Part shown: positions 44,174 through 54,094 of the stretch, piece by piece
Position numbering within the stretch: position 1 is the first letter of the stretch
Layout of the letters: the number at the start of each line of letters is the position of its first letter
NCBI GenBank assembly: GCA_002709955.1
Contig: PAQY01000005.1
Span: 151,657 to 215,656, forward strand
Direction of reading: 5' to 3'
DNA from: Rhodospirillaceae bacterium
GTDB taxonomy: Bacteria; Pseudomonadota; Alphaproteobacteria; UBA8366; Aestuariispiraceae
Length of the DNA stretch: 64,000 nt
Notes under the pieces: model-generated
Seen by the model: the letters and a program-made list of their open reading frames with translations, nothing else
Told to the model about the DNA's origin: nothing
Database searches by the model: none
Translations under genes and position numbers: made by a program

Positions 44174-45703
44174 ATGGCACAGAATATTGGCATTAAACCT
44201 GTTTCGGGTATGGCGCGAACCCTGTATCGGACCATGGGATTGATCATTGCCAGCGGCATTATGGCATTGGCCCTGATCGGTCCGGCATCGGCAAAGACGG
44301 GTGTTGTGCTGGCGATCACCCTGGAACCCCCGCATCTGGACCCGACTGCGGGTGCCCCTGCTGCGATCGATGAAGTCGTCTATGCCAATCTGTTTGAGGG
44401 ATTAACCCGGATTGATGCGCTGGGTCAGGTTAAGCCCGGCTTGGCAGAACGCTGGGTCATTGAAGATGATGGGCTGACCTATCGCTTTATCCTGCGCAAG
44501 GGCGTGACGTTTCATGACGGCGCATCCCTTGACTCGTCCGATGTGAAATTCTCCTTTGACCGGGCGGTTGCCGAAGGGTCGGAGAATGCGCAAAAGGGCC
44601 TCTTTTCCGCCATTGAGACAATTGAAACCCCCGATCCACAAACCGTCGTGATCAAATTGACGCGCAAGGAAGGTCTGTTCCTGTGGAATCTGGGCTGGGG
44701 CGATGCGGTGATTGTCGATCCTGCCTCTGCTGAGACCAACAAGACCAATCCAGTTGGGACGGGTCCCTATAAATTGGACAACTGGACGCGCGGCGATTCC
44801 ATCCGTCTGGTTCGCAGTTCAAATTATTGGGGACAAAAGCCTGCGATGGACAGCGTTACCTTTAAGATCATCGCGGATCCATCGGCCCAGGTGACGGCCT
44901 TGCTGGCGGGGGATGTCGATGTGGTTCCCAATATCGGCGCGCCGGAATCCGTTGCACAGTTTGAGGCTGATCCGCGATTTGTCGTGACCCAGGGCACGAC
45001 AGAGGGGGAAACCCTTCTGGCGATGAATGAGCGCCGCCCACTGTTGCAGGATGTTCGGGTCCGCAAGGCGATCCAGCATGCAATTGATCGCCAGGCGCTT
45101 ATTGACGGGGCCATGTTTGGCTTTGGCACGCCGATCGGGTCGCATTTCGCGCCGCATAATCCGGCCTATACCGATCTGACTGAAGCTACCCCGTATGATC
45201 CGGAAAAAGCAAAGGACCTGCTGGCCCAGGCCGGTGTTGCGCCTGGAACCAAACTGGTGATGAAACTGCCGCCGCCGACCTATGCCCGTCGGGGTGGGGA
45301 AATTGTGGCGGCACAGTTGAAGGCCGTGGGCTTTGACGTTGAACAGATTCCAGTCGATTGGGGCCAATGGGTGTCGGAGGTGTTCAAGGGCGATCATGAT
45401 TTCGACCTGACCATCGTTTCGCATACGGAGCCTTTGGATATCGGCATTTATGCAAGGGATGATTATTATTTCGGCTATGACAATCCGGCCTTTAAAACAC
45501 TGATGTCAAAGATTGATACGGTGTCGGACCCGGCGGGACGCAATACGCTGTACAAGGAAGCACAGCGGATGCTGGCCGATGATGCGGCAAATGCTTTTCT
45601 GTTCCAATTGGCCAAGGTCACGGTCCAGCGTAAGGACCTGAAGGGCCTGTGGCAGAATGCGCCGATCCAGGCCAATGACATGACCGGTGCCCGGTGGGAG
45701 TAG
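44174..45703 (+). CDS. ABC transporter peptide-binding protein (SBP family 5)
   Basis: The start ATG at 44174 follows GGAAAG; a signal peptide with MALALIGPASA ends near Ala. The 509-residue mature-type fold has the SBP_bac_5 elements ITLEPPHLDPTAG, YRFILRKGVTFHDG and ALLAGDVDVVPN. It binds oligopeptides or opine-like ligands for the two permeases that follow. An in-frame codon at 44144 is less likely. The gap to the permease gene is 50 bp and contains a short tandem of GAGTGG units. Confidence 0.92.
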   Translation: MAQNIGIKPVSGMARTLYRTMGLIIASGIMALALIGPASAKTGVVLAITLEPPHLDPTAGAPAAIDEVVYANLFEGLTRIDALGQVKPGLAERWVIEDDGLTYRFILRKGVTFHDGASLDSSDVKFSFDRAVAEGSENAQKGLFSAIETIETPDPQTVVIKLTRKEGLFLWNLGWGDAVIVDPASAETNKTNPVGTGPYKLDNWTRGDSIRLVRSSNYWGQKPAMDSVTFKIIADPSAQVTALLAGDVDVVPNIGAPESVAQFEADPRFVVTQGTTEGETLLAMNERRPLLQDVRVRKAIQHAIDRQALIDGAMFGFGTPIGSHFAPHNPAYTDLTEATPYDPEKAKDLLAQAGVAPGTKLVMKLPPPTYARRGGEIVAAQLKAVGFDVEQIPVDWGQWVSEVFKGDHDFDLTIVSHTEPLDIGIYARDDYYFGYDNPAFKTLMSKIDTVSDPAGRNTLYKEAQRMLADDAANAFLFQLAKVTVQRKDLKGLWQNAPIQANDMTGARWE

Positions 45704-45753
45704 GAGTGGGAGTAGGCCATATATCATCCAGGTGGGGGGCCTGTAACTAGGCC

Positions 45754-46701
45754 ATGGCTGGGTTCATCTCCCATCGGTTGATGATGTTGGTGCTGACCCT
45801 GTTCGTCGCCTCGCTGGTGGTGTTCTGGGTTTTGGAATTATTGCCGGGTGATGCCGCTCAATTGCTGTTGGGGACCGAAGTTCAGCCCGATACACTGGCG
45901 GCGATCCGTGCTCAGCTTGGATTGGACCGCCCGGCTTTGCTGAGATATGGCGACTGGATTGGCGGATTGCTGACGGGCGATCTGGGCGACAGTCTGGTTT
46001 ATGGAATCCCGATCTGGGACATGGTGCGGGATCGATTGGCGGTTTCCCTGCCCCTGGCGGTGATGGCTTTCACTATTGCGACCGCAATTGCCCTGCCCGT
46101 TGGAATGGTCGCTGCGATGCAGCGGGGCCGCCTGACGGATTTGATCCTGATGGGCTTTGCACAGATTGGGCTGGCTGTGCCGAATTTCTGGTTTGGCCTG
46201 TTGTTGATCCTGGTCTTTGCGGTTCTGAACAACTGGTTCAATGCGGGGGGCTTTCCCGGATGGCAGGATGATCCAGTCGGATCGCTGAAGGCTTTGTTCC
46301 TGCCCGCCCTGGCGCTGGGTGTTTCCGAAGCGGCGATTTTGTCGCGCATGGTGCGTGCCGCGATGCTGGAAACGCTTGGCGAAGACTATGTCCGGACGGC
46401 CCGCGCCAAGGGACTGAGCATCTCGCGGGTCTTGTTCGGACACACATTGGGCAATGCAATGATCCCCATTGCCACCCTGATGGGCTTGCAATTTGCCTTT
46501 CTGGTGGCGGGGTCGGTGATTGTCGAGAATGTGTTTTACCTGCCAGGCATCGGTCAATTGCTGTTAAAGGCGATTTTTGAGCGGGACCTTATTCTGGTGC
46601 GCGATCTGGTGTTGATGCTGTCTGGATTTGTGATCGTGCTCAGCTTTTGCGTTGATATCGCCTATGGCTTTATCGACCCGCGCTTGCGGAGGACACAGTA
46701 A
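45754..46701 (+). CDS. ABC transporter permease (DppB-like)
   Basis: The 315-residue protein has six membrane segments and the BPD-transporter loop EDYVRTARAKGLSISRVLFG (the EAA-like motif). The N-terminus with SLVVFWVLELLPGDAAQLLLG is typical of the DppB/OppB class. The start at 45754 has only a weak ribosome site. It pairs with the DppC-like gene, which begins at its stop codon. Confidence 0.93.
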   Translation: MAGFISHRLMMLVLTLFVASLVVFWVLELLPGDAAQLLLGTEVQPDTLAAIRAQLGLDRPALLRYGDWIGGLLTGDLGDSLVYGIPIWDMVRDRLAVSLPLAVMAFTIATAIALPVGMVAAMQRGRLTDLILMGFAQIGLAVPNFWFGLLLILVFAVLNNWFNAGGFPGWQDDPVGSLKALFLPALALGVSEAAILSRMVRAAMLETLGEDYVRTARAKGLSISRVLFGHTLGNAMIPIATLMGLQFAFLVAGSVIVENVFYLPGIGQLLLKAIFERDLILVRDLVLMLSGFVIVLSFCVDIAYGFIDPRLRRTQ

Positions 46702-47555
46702 TGCGGTTGCTGATGTCGGGTAGCAAGTCCGGGGGGCACCTACCGCAATTGTGGGTTGGCGGTGCCTTGACGGCGATTGTGCTGATCACGGCCCTAGTGG
46801 CTGGTTTCTGGACCCCGTATCCGGCGGATCAGCAATCCATCATCGACCGCCTGCAAGGCCCCAGCATGGCCCATTGGCTGGGAACCGACCTGTATGGCAG
46901 GGATATTCTGTCGCGCATCATGGGGGGGGCCCAGACGGCTTTATGGGTCGGGATGGCGGCAATTGGGGTTGGGCTGGCAGGGGGGTTGCCCCTGGGTCTG
47001 GCCGCCGCGATGAACCGGAACGGTCTGATCGATACGGCGATTGCCCGGGGGTCTGATCTGATCTTTGCCTTCCCGGCGCTGCTGACGGCGGTATTGATCG
47101 CGGCCATTCATGGGCCCGGCATGATCAATGTGATCGTGGCGGTGGGGATCTTTAACATCGCCGTCTTTGCCCGCGTGGTGCGGGGGGCGGCACTGTCTAT
47201 CATGGCCAGGCCCTTTCTTCAGGCCGCCATCGCCATTGGGCGACCCTGGCCCAGCATCGCACTGGTGCATTTGTTGCCCAATATTGCGGGCGTCGTTGCG
47301 GTGCAGGCGACGGTTCAATTCGCCGCCGCCATTCTGGCGGAAGCCGCGCTCAGCTATCTGGGGCTGGGTATTAAGCCGCCCGATCCCAGCTGGGGCAAGA
47401 TGTTGGCCGACGCCCAGACCCTGCTGTATCTCAGCCCGATGCAGGCAATCCTGCCGGGTCTTGCCATCGTCTGGACGGTGTTGGGGCTTAACCTTTTGGG
47501 CGACGGGCTGCGCGATGCGCTGGACCCGAAACTGCGATCCCTGCGCGCCGTGTGA
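46701..47555 (+). CDS. ABC transporter permease (DppC-like)
   Basis: The 284-residue protein has GTDLYGRDILSRIMGGAQT, the DppC/OppC landmark, and a MARPFLQAAIAIGRPWPSI loop in place of the EAA motif. The ATG overlaps the DppB-like stop (TAATG) and has GGAGG upstream. No ATPase genes (DppD/DppF) follow; the next gene is gpt on the other strand, so the ATPases must be encoded elsewhere or shared. Confidence 0.93.
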   Translation: MRLLMSGSKSGGHLPQLWVGGALTAIVLITALVAGFWTPYPADQQSIIDRLQGPSMAHWLGTDLYGRDILSRIMGGAQTALWVGMAAIGVGLAGGLPLGLAAAMNRNGLIDTAIARGSDLIFAFPALLTAVLIAAIHGPGMINVIVAVGIFNIAVFARVVRGAALSIMARPFLQAAIAIGRPWPSIALVHLLPNIAGVVAVQATVQFAAAILAEAALSYLGLGIKPPDPSWGKMLADAQTLLYLSPMQAILPGLAIVWTVLGLNLLGDGLRDALDPKLRSLRAV

Positions 47556-48044
47556 TCAGCGCTTTTGCCCCCGTGTGCGGATTGGTTCGGCATAGGCCAG
47601 TTCCACATCCCAGGGAAACAGGATCCAGGTATCCTGGGATACTTCGGTGACGAAGGTATCGACCAGCGGGCGGCCTGCCGGTTTGGCATAGACGGTGGCG
47701 AAATGCGCCTTGGGCAGCATTTCCCGCACGATCTTGGCGGTGTTTCCGGTATCGACCAGGTCATCTACAATCAACCAGCCTTCGCCATCGCCCGCCTGTC
47801 CGGCATTTTTCAGGATGGAGGCTGCGCCCTGCTTTTTATGATCATAGGACGCAACACAGACCGTATCGATCAGGCGCACATCCAGTTCCCGCGCCACAAT
47901 GGCGGCAGGGACCAGACCGCCCCGCGTGATTGCGACAACGCCATCCAGGGGCTGCAATTCCGCCAATCGCCATGCCAGGGCACGGGCGTTGCGGTGCAAT
48001 TCTTCCCAGGAAACGGGATATTCTTTGTTGCGAGCCTCTGTCAT
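47556..48044 (-). CDS. gpt: Xanthine phosphoribosyltransferase-type Gpt
   Basis: The preferred start at 48044 follows an AGGA site; 162 residues, matching Gpt enzymes. Motifs are [18 protein letters not shown] and [18 protein letters not shown] at the N-terminal side, and [13 protein letters not shown], the PRPP-binding loop. It salvages xanthine and guanine. The longer frame to 48065 is less likely. It converges with the Dpp-like operon. Confidence 0.92.
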   Translation of the reverse strand: MTEARNKEYPVSWEELHRNARALAWRLAELQPLDGVVAITRGGLVPAAIVARELDVRLIDTVCVASYDHKKQGAASILKNAGQAGDGEGWLIVDDLVDTGNTAKIVREMLPKAHFATVYAKPAGRPLVDTFVTEVSQDTWILFPWDVELAYAEPIRTRGQKR

Positions 48045-48146
48045 GGGAATCCTGTTAAGAGTCATAAAACGGTCTCAATGCCATAGCTGAAGCCTTGCAG
48101 TGGGGCAAGATAGTTTGATCCTAAAAGCAAAACCCCCAGAAAAGCA

Positions 48147-48177
48147 AAACCCCCGGCCCTTTCGGGTCCGGGGGTTT
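48147..48177 (-). terminator. Intrinsic terminator downstream of degP
   Basis: AAACCCCCGG and CCGGGGGTTT make a ten-base stem, with a CCC-TTTC-GGG inner hairpin as its loop. On the minus strand it is followed by a T-rich stretch (TTTTGCTTTT), so it can end degP transcripts that read leftward. It sits between degP and gpt and could also act on the plus strand. Confidence 0.85.
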
Positions 48178-48235
48178 GATTCCCAACCGGGCTTATGGCG
48201 AGCGCCGGACAGGAGAGACCTTGATGCGCAGTCCC

Positions 48236-49759
48236 TTAACGGGCGAAGCGCACCGCAACAAAGATCTTACGATCCCCGCGCAACACTTTCAGCAGGACCG
48301 AAGAGCGGCCTGAATCCAGCGCGGATTGAACTTCGGTTTCAACATCTTTCGGGGTCGATACCGCATTCTGGTTTACTTCCAAAACCACATCGCCAACGCG
48401 CAGGTCTTTTTCTTCGGCATCCGATCCGCTGGCGACACCGGCGATGACAACACCGCCTTCGCTGGATTGAATACCATATTCCTGGGCGATTTCATCGGTC
48501 AGACCGGCGATTTCCAGACCCAGAGAGTCCAGTTTGCTGATCGTACCAGCGCCACTTTCCGGGGCACCATTATCAGACAGGGCGGCCAGATCGATCTTTT
48601 CACGCTGGCCCAGAACCGGGGACAGGGTGATGGTTTTGCCGTCGCGCCAGACTTCGACATCGACTTCTTCGTCAACCGGTGCATTGGCGACCAGACGCAG
48701 CAATTCGCGCGTATCGTCCACTTTCTTGCCGCCAAATGTGACGACAACGTCCCCGGCCTTGAAACCAGCCGCCAAAGCGGGGCCGCCGTCATGCACGGTG
48801 GAGATCAAGGCACCATGGGGTTCTTCCAAATTCAGGGAGTCGGCGATGTCTTTCGTCACTTCCTGAATGGAAACACCCAGCCAGCCGCGTCGGGTCGATC
48901 CGTATTTCAGGATCTGATCAGCGACATTCATGGCCTGGTTGGATGGGATGGAAAACCCGATCCCGATAGACCCGCCGGTTTGCGAGAAGATCGCGGTGTT
49001 GATGCCGATCACCTGGCCATCCATGTTGAACAGCGGACCGCCGGAATTCCCGCGGTTGATGGAGGCATCGGTCTGGATATAGTCGTCATAAGGGCCGCTT
49101 TGAATATTGCGACCACGGGCGGAAATGATCCCCGCCGTGACGGTCCCACCCAGGCCCAGCGGGTTCCCGATGGCAACAACCCAATCGCCAACGCGCATTG
49201 TGTCAGAATCACCCCACGGCACTTCCGGCAGGGTTTTTCCATCCAGCTCTATTTTCAGGACGGCAACATCGGTTGACGGGTCGGACCCGACAATCTCGGC
49301 GACATATTCTTCGTCATCTTGCAGGATAACCTTTACGGAATCAGCCCCTTCAATGACGTGATTGTTGGTGATCACGATGCCCTTTGTGCCATCGATCACA
49401 AAACCAGAGCCCAGGCTTTGCGCCTTGCGGGGGCTTTGATTTTCACCACCACGGCCAAACCGTTCCATGAATTGTTCGGGGAAGGGTCCGTCCCGCTTCA
49501 CTTCCTGTTCCGAGGAAATGTTTACAACGGCAGGCAGAAGCTTTTCAGCCAGATCCGCGAAGCTTTCCGGGGCACCCCGGGCAAAGCTGGGATGGGCGGC
49601 CAGCAAGACTGCCAGGCCCAAAGTTGCTGCCAGCATCATATTCAGGAAGCGCAGCCGAATGGCGGCATTCGGGTCATGCGACAGGGACTGGGCCACGGCG
49701 CGGCTCTGATCCGTTCCTTGCCGGTCCCTCAGGGTATTTGGATTTCTTTGGTGGGTCAT
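48236..49759 (-). CDS. degP: Do-family serine protease DegP/HtrA
   Basis: The 507-residue protein has a signal-type hydrophobic segment (MMLAATLGLAVLLAAHPSFA) after an unusual 40-residue hydrophilic head, then a trypsin-like domain with the triad His134 (TNNHVIEGAD), Asp164 (STDVAVLKI) and Ser239 (NRGNSGGPLF), and two PDZ domains (a first from RRGWLGVSIQE and a second at the C-terminus). It is a periplasmic protease/chaperone for envelope stress. The true start may be nearer the signal. A terminator lies downstream. Confidence 0.95.
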   Translation of the reverse strand: MTHQRNPNTLRDRQGTDQSRAVAQSLSHDPNAAIRLRFLNMMLAATLGLAVLLAAHPSFARGAPESFADLAEKLLPAVVNISSEQEVKRDGPFPEQFMERFGRGGENQSPRKAQSLGSGFVIDGTKGIVITNNHVIEGADSVKVILQDDEEYVAEIVGSDPSTDVAVLKIELDGKTLPEVPWGDSDTMRVGDWVVAIGNPLGLGGTVTAGIISARGRNIQSGPYDDYIQTDASINRGNSGGPLFNMDGQVIGINTAIFSQTGGSIGIGFSIPSNQAMNVADQILKYGSTRRGWLGVSIQEVTKDIADSLNLEEPHGALISTVHDGGPALAAGFKAGDVVVTFGGKKVDDTRELLRLVANAPVDEEVDVEVWRDGKTITLSPVLGQREKIDLAALSDNGAPESGAGTISKLDSLGLEIAGLTDEIAQEYGIQSSEGGVVIAGVASGSDAEEKDLRVGDVVLEVNQNAVSTPKDVETEVQSALDSGRSSVLLKVLRGDRKIFVAVRFAR

Positions 49760-49943
49760 GTCGTCCTCACATATTTTGCGCCGGAAGCTGACGCGCGCTT
49801 TGCGCTTAGACTATCATGCATGGCGGGTGGTGCACCCGGTTTCATGATCGTTGCGCAGGAATTTACTACAATCCAAGTGGTATCCCCATGTCCTTGCGTC
49901 AACGCGAGTCAAGCCCACGCGCACAGATTGCCACGGTATTGCC

Positions 49944-51161
49944 TCATTCCAGATCCGGGTTTCGCCTCAAATACGGGCGCAGCAGGATCAGATAACACAT
50001 AAAAGTGAAAAATCCTGCCCCGGCGATTCCTAAAGCCATGGGCAGGGGCGTGACACCCCCCACCAGGCTGAAACCCTGCCCGACGGCAATCCCCAACAGG
50101 GCGGCGATGCTGTATTGCAGGGTGCCAAACAAGGCTGACGCCGTGCCCGCCATGCGGGGATAGGGACCAACGGCACCTGCTTGCGCATGGGGCAGAATAA
50201 TCCCCATGCCGATCATATACAAAACCATCGGGATCAGCACCGAGGCGACGGTTTCGATGCCGATCAGGATTGGAACGACCATGGCCAGGCCGAATACAAT
50301 GTTTATAAGTGCTCCCCAGCCTATGGTCCGAATGCCGCCGGGCAGCCGCGATGCGAGCTGCGCGCCCAGAATATAGCCCGCCACACAGGCGGCGAAACAG
50401 AAACCAAAAGCCTGAACAGATACGCCCAGAACCTGGATAAAGACAAAGCTGGACCCGGAAATAAAGGCAAAGGCCCCGGCATAGCTGCCGCTGGCGGTCA
50501 GGGCATATCCCATATAATTCGGATCGCGCAGCAAGGTTCCCATGTTACGCATGATCTGGCGCGGTGACAGGGCAGTTGGATCCAGCGCGGCATTGGTTTC
50601 CTGCAAGACAAACAAGGCCCCGAACAGCGCAATCCCACCGGCACAGGTCAGCACGATAAAGCAGGCCTGCCAACCGAACAGATTGGTCAGAAACCCGCCC
50701 AGGACAGGCCCGATCATGGGGGCCAGCCCCATGGCGGCGGCAATTTTGGCCAGCACTTTGGCCGCCCCGTCTGCACCATGGACATCGCGCACGACCGCCC
50801 GGGCGATGACCCCACCACTACAGCCACCCAATGCCTGAACAAAGCGTGCGGCGATCAACCATTCGATGGTAGGGGCCAGAACACAGGCCAGGGAGGCCAG
50901 AGTATAGACACCCATCCCCGCCGCCACGACGGTGCGCCTGCCAAATCGATCTGACAGCGGGCCATAGATTAGCTGTGACACGGCAAAGGCCCCCAGATAG
51001 ACCGACAGGGTCAATTGAACCGTCGCAGCAGAGGCCCCGAAATATCCCTGTAACCCCGGCAGGGCGGGCAGATACAAATCGGTTGAAATCGGCCCCGTCG
51101 CGACCATCAACACCAGCAGCGTGGTGACAATCACACCGCGCGGGTCTGGCCGTGTGATCAT
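49944..51161 (-). CDS. Bcr/CflA-family multidrug efflux MFS transporter (copy 1)
   Basis: The ATG at 51161 has GGAGG seven bases upstream, giving 405 residues; a GTG at 51167 is also in frame and overlaps the neighbour. Twelve hydrophobic segments, with YGPLSDRFGRRTVVAAG (motif A) and YLPALPGLQGYFG are Bcr/CflA marks. It is the downstream copy of two related drug/H+ antiporters transcribed leftward. The substrates are unknown. Confidence 0.92.
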   Translation of the reverse strand: MITRPDPRGVIVTTLLVLMVATGPISTDLYLPALPGLQGYFGASAATVQLTLSVYLGAFAVSQLIYGPLSDRFGRRTVVAAGMGVYTLASLACVLAPTIEWLIAARFVQALGGCSGGVIARAVVRDVHGADGAAKVLAKIAAAMGLAPMIGPVLGGFLTNLFGWQACFIVLTCAGGIALFGALFVLQETNAALDPTALSPRQIMRNMGTLLRDPNYMGYALTASGSYAGAFAFISGSSFVFIQVLGVSVQAFGFCFAACVAGYILGAQLASRLPGGIRTIGWGALINIVFGLAMVVPILIGIETVASVLIPMVLYMIGMGIILPHAQAGAVGPYPRMAGTASALFGTLQYSIAALLGIAVGQGFSLVGGVTPLPMALGIAGAGFFTFMCYLILLRPYLRRNPDLE

Positions 51162-51163
51162 CC

Positions 51164-52357
51164 TCACGCCTCCGTATCGGCGGGAATGGTGCGCGCCAGG
51201 ATCAGATATTGGACCAGGGCCAGAACCGCGACCGACAGAATGACCACAGACAACAGAACGGCGGTGCCATCATACAGCGGCTGGACGATCAGGCTGGTCA
51301 TCGCCGCACAGAAAAACTGAAAGAATCCCAGCACGGCGGACGCACTGCCTGCAACACGCGGAAATGGGCGCAGGGCTTCGGCCATGCTGCCGGGAATGAC
51401 CATGCCAAATCCGATCGTGTACAGGCTCATCGGGGCGATCACATTCACCAGGCTCAACGTACCTGACAACAACAGCAACAGGCCAGACCCGACCAGCAGG
51501 AAGCCACAGCCGATGAAAACAACCCGCCGGGATCCCAGGCGCGGCACCAATCGCCCCGACAGGAAACTGCCACTGGCATAGCCTGCGACGGTAAACAGCA
51601 TCATCGCCCCGAAAGCATCTTCCCGCAGCCCCAATTCCCCGATGAACAGAAACGGTGCTTCGGTGAAATAGGCAAAAAAGCCAGAAAAGGCCAAGCCCGA
51701 AACCAGCACATTTCCCATGAAATAGGGGCTGGTCAGCAGATGCGCATAAATCTTGATCAACCGCACGGGCTTGATGGCGTCGGGATTCTTGTGGATCAGG
51801 GATTCGGTCAGGCGGTAGGCGCAAACGATCAACAGAATCAGGCTCAAGGCGGTCAGCAGATAAAAGTTGGCCCGCCACCCGATATGGGTCTGGATCTGAC
51901 CCCCCAGGATTGGCGCAATGGCAGGCACCACGGCCAGCGCCGTGCCCAGGACGGAAAAGGCGGCTGCCGCGGCCTTGCCTGCAAAGGCGTCGCGCACCAC
52001 GGCGCGACCCACCACGGGCCCGACACAGGCGACGAACCCCTGAAAGAAACGCCCGACCTGCAGCATTTCAATGCTGGTGGCAAAGGCACAGGACAGGCTG
52101 ATCACCATATAAAGCGACAGCCCGATCAGCAGGACCGGTCGCCGCCCGAACCGGTCCGACAGTGGCCCGAACAACAACTGACCGAAAGAAAAGCCCAGAA
52201 AGAACAGGGTAAGCGTTACCTGGGTATCACTGGGCAGGACCCCGAATTCTGACTGAATGGCCGGCAGGGAGGGCACATACAACGCCATGGAGGCGACCCC
52301 CATCGCAACCAAAGAGGTCACCAGCACCAGAAACCCTGGTGCGATACGCGATGCCAT
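51164..52357 (-). CDS. Bcr/CflA-family multidrug efflux MFS transporter (copy 2)
   Basis: The start at 52357 follows AAGGAG and gives 397 residues; the open frame to 52408 is not needed. FGPLSDRFGRRPVLLIG and YVPSLPAIQSEFG match the other copy and the Bcr/CflA family. Sharing both the family and the same operon (2-bp spacing to the next gene) implies an ancient tandem duplication. It is the first gene of the pair; the YgjP-like gene precedes it on the same strand. Confidence 0.92.
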   Translation of the reverse strand: MASRIAPGFLVLVTSLVAMGVASMALYVPSLPAIQSEFGVLPSDTQVTLTLFFLGFSFGQLLFGPLSDRFGRRPVLLIGLSLYMVISLSCAFATSIEMLQVGRFFQGFVACVGPVVGRAVVRDAFAGKAAAAAFSVLGTALAVVPAIAPILGGQIQTHIGWRANFYLLTALSLILLIVCAYRLTESLIHKNPDAIKPVRLIKIYAHLLTSPYFMGNVLVSGLAFSGFFAYFTEAPFLFIGELGLREDAFGAMMLFTVAGYASGSFLSGRLVPRLGSRRVVFIGCGFLLVGSGLLLLLSGTLSLVNVIAPMSLYTIGFGMVIPGSMAEALRPFPRVAGSASAVLGFFQFFCAAMTSLIVQPLYDGTAVLLSVVILSVAVLALVQYLILARTIPADTEA

Positions 52358-52404
52358 TTCAGGCTCCTTTTGGTTTGGGCCTCCCGGCAGGACAGGTGTG
52401 CCGA

Positions 52405-53154
52405 TCAACCGATGCGGTGCAGCCGCGTTCCGTGAATTCCAAGCCAGTTCCGGGCACGGTCCCAGTCTGGATAAAGTTGTGCGACCGTTTTCCAGAAGGC
52501 GGCGGAATGGTTCATATGAACCAGATGCGCGACCTCATGGGCTACGACGTAATCCAAGATATCCGGCGGGGCAAGGACCAGACGCCAGCTGAAGGATAAA
52601 TCCCCATTCGCGGCACAGGACCCCCAGCGGGTTCGCTGGTCCCGGACTGTGATCCGGTTGGGTTTTCGACCCAATTCTGCGGCCATATGTCCGGCCAGCG
52701 GCTTAATTGCTGCCTTGGCTTCCTTTTTACAGAAATCTGTGACCCGGCGGCTCAGATGTTCCGCCCCGCCTGACACAATCAATCGGTCCCCCTCGATGAA
52801 AACCGTTCCCCGCGCATCGGGCCGGTGATCGATTTTAAGGTCCTGACCGCGAAACGGGAAAATCACATCGGGGGCGAAGGTCACCTTTTCCGGCAGCGTT
52901 TGCATCCGCTTTTGGGTCCACCCTGCATTGCGGTTCAGGAAGGACAGGCCCTCCGCCTCTGTCACGCCGGGCGGCAGGGTCAGGACCGGCAGGCCCAGCT
53001 TGCCATCAACTTGTAATTTCAGGCGTCGTGCCCGGGGATGTCGGCGCAGCACCACATCCGTTTCCTGCCCGTTCAAGGGCACGGTCACGCGGGTTTCCGT
53101 TGGGGCCGGCGCTGTCTTGCGGCGCGGCTGGGTAAGGCTGCGGAAAAAGTTCAT
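52405..53154 (-). CDS. YgjP/SprT-like zinc metallopeptidase (DUF45)
   Basis: The 249-residue product has the zinc motif VVAHEVAHLVHMNHSAAFW (HExxH), preceded by TRWGSCAANGDLSFSWRLV, both standard for the YgjP family (M48 fold, DUF45). The protein lacks a signal peptide and is cytoplasmic. The function of this family is unknown; a role in protein quality control has been suggested. The stop lies 47 bp from the second MFS gene. Confidence 0.9.
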   Translation of the reverse strand: MNFFRSLTQPRRKTAPAPTETRVTVPLNGQETDVVLRRHPRARRLKLQVDGKLGLPVLTLPPGVTEAEGLSFLNRNAGWTQKRMQTLPEKVTFAPDVIFPFRGQDLKIDHRPDARGTVFIEGDRLIVSGGAEHLSRRVTDFCKKEAKAAIKPLAGHMAAELGRKPNRITVRDQRTRWGSCAANGDLSFSWRLVLAPPDILDYVVAHEVAHLVHMNHSAAFWKTVAQLYPDWDRARNWLGIHGTRLHRIG

Positions 53155-53227
53155 AGCCTGAAATTAGCGCGACTCGTCCGCGTCGGGAAGCTTTTCCGAA
53201 TGGGGGCGGAAGTGAACCGGGATATGG

Positions 53228-53500
53228 TTACCGGTTGATCAGGCGGTGCCGGGGCATGACCGCTGTCATGCGCGTGAACAGGGCGACACCCAACGCCAAT
53301 GTGCCGCGCATTGGGCGGGCCACGCTGGTCAGCATCGGGGCATACCGGGCGGCGTCCGCCTCGATCTCGCCAAAGGCATCATCCATCCAATGGCCAACCT
53401 GTTGGATTTCACCCTCGATGGAGGCGAAGGCGGCAGCAACGTCTTCCCCAACCGTGTCCAGCACATCTTGTCCGTCGTAAGTCTGGGCGTCGATCATCAT
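53228..53500 (-). CDS. Small hypothetical protein
   Basis: This 90-residue frame begins MMIDAQTYDG and has a start preceded by AAGG-type bases. The first half is acidic and helical; the C-terminal part, with ARPMRGTLALGVALFTRM, is amphipathic and could touch the membrane. There is no known domain. Codon use resembles the neighbours, but a frame on the other strand is also open, so the coding call is moderate. Confidence 0.55.
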   Translation of the reverse strand: MMIDAQTYDGQDVLDTVGEDVAAAFASIEGEIQQVGHWMDDAFGEIEADAARYAPMLTSVARPMRGTLALGVALFTRMTAVMPRHRLINR

Positions 53501-53701
53501 GGCTCTGACCTTCCTGTGCGATGACGAAATGCCATCCTAGCCTGTCTAGCTATCAGGCTTCTGTTACGGATTTTGGACGATTTCCTGACGTTTCGCTTAC
53601 GCCCTGTCGGTTTTGCGTGGTGCTTTTCTGATCCGGTCAACCGGCGTAGGTTGCGCAATGAGTTCAAGAAACGCAGTTCTGGTAATGAAGGATGGATCCC
53701 C

Positions 53702-54094
53702 ATGGCGGATGTGACCCTGGATGTTTGGCAATTTGTCCGCCTGATGGTGGGCATGGAAGAAACCCTGTCTTCCCACGGCGGCGGGCGCGGATCGGCGCTG
53801 AAAACCCTGTATGATAAATGGGAAGATGTCTGGGTCGACCTGGATGCCAAGCTGGTGGATCTGGGCAAATCCGACATGGACGCCTTTGCCAATCTGATGA
53901 TGGAGCAGGAGGTGGTGCTGGAAGACGTCACCGCCGGAGAGCGCGCCCTGATGGTGCAGGAATTGGAAAAAGTCTTGCGCCAGATCAAGGCGCGGCTGGC
54001 AAAAACCGACGATCCTGGCGATGTTGAGGATTTAAGCTATGAGCGCGACGAGCTGACGCTGGTGATCCGCAGCCTGTCGAAACAAAAGGGTTAG
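53702..54094 (+). CDS. Hypothetical helical protein
   Basis: The ATG at 53702 follows AAGGA and gives 130 residues, MADVTLDVWQFVRLMVGMEE and so on. The protein is acidic, entirely helical in appearance, ends in RDELTLVIRSLSKQKG and has no motif I can name. The frame upstream to 53573 is unlikely. It precedes phaB by 150 bp on the same strand. Coding is supported by the ribosome site and composition. Confidence 0.7.
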   Translation: MADVTLDVWQFVRLMVGMEETLSSHGGGRGSALKTLYDKWEDVWVDLDAKLVDLGKSDMDAFANLMMEQEVVLEDVTAGERALMVQELEKVLRQIKARLAKTDDPGDVEDLSYERDELTLVIRSLSKQKG

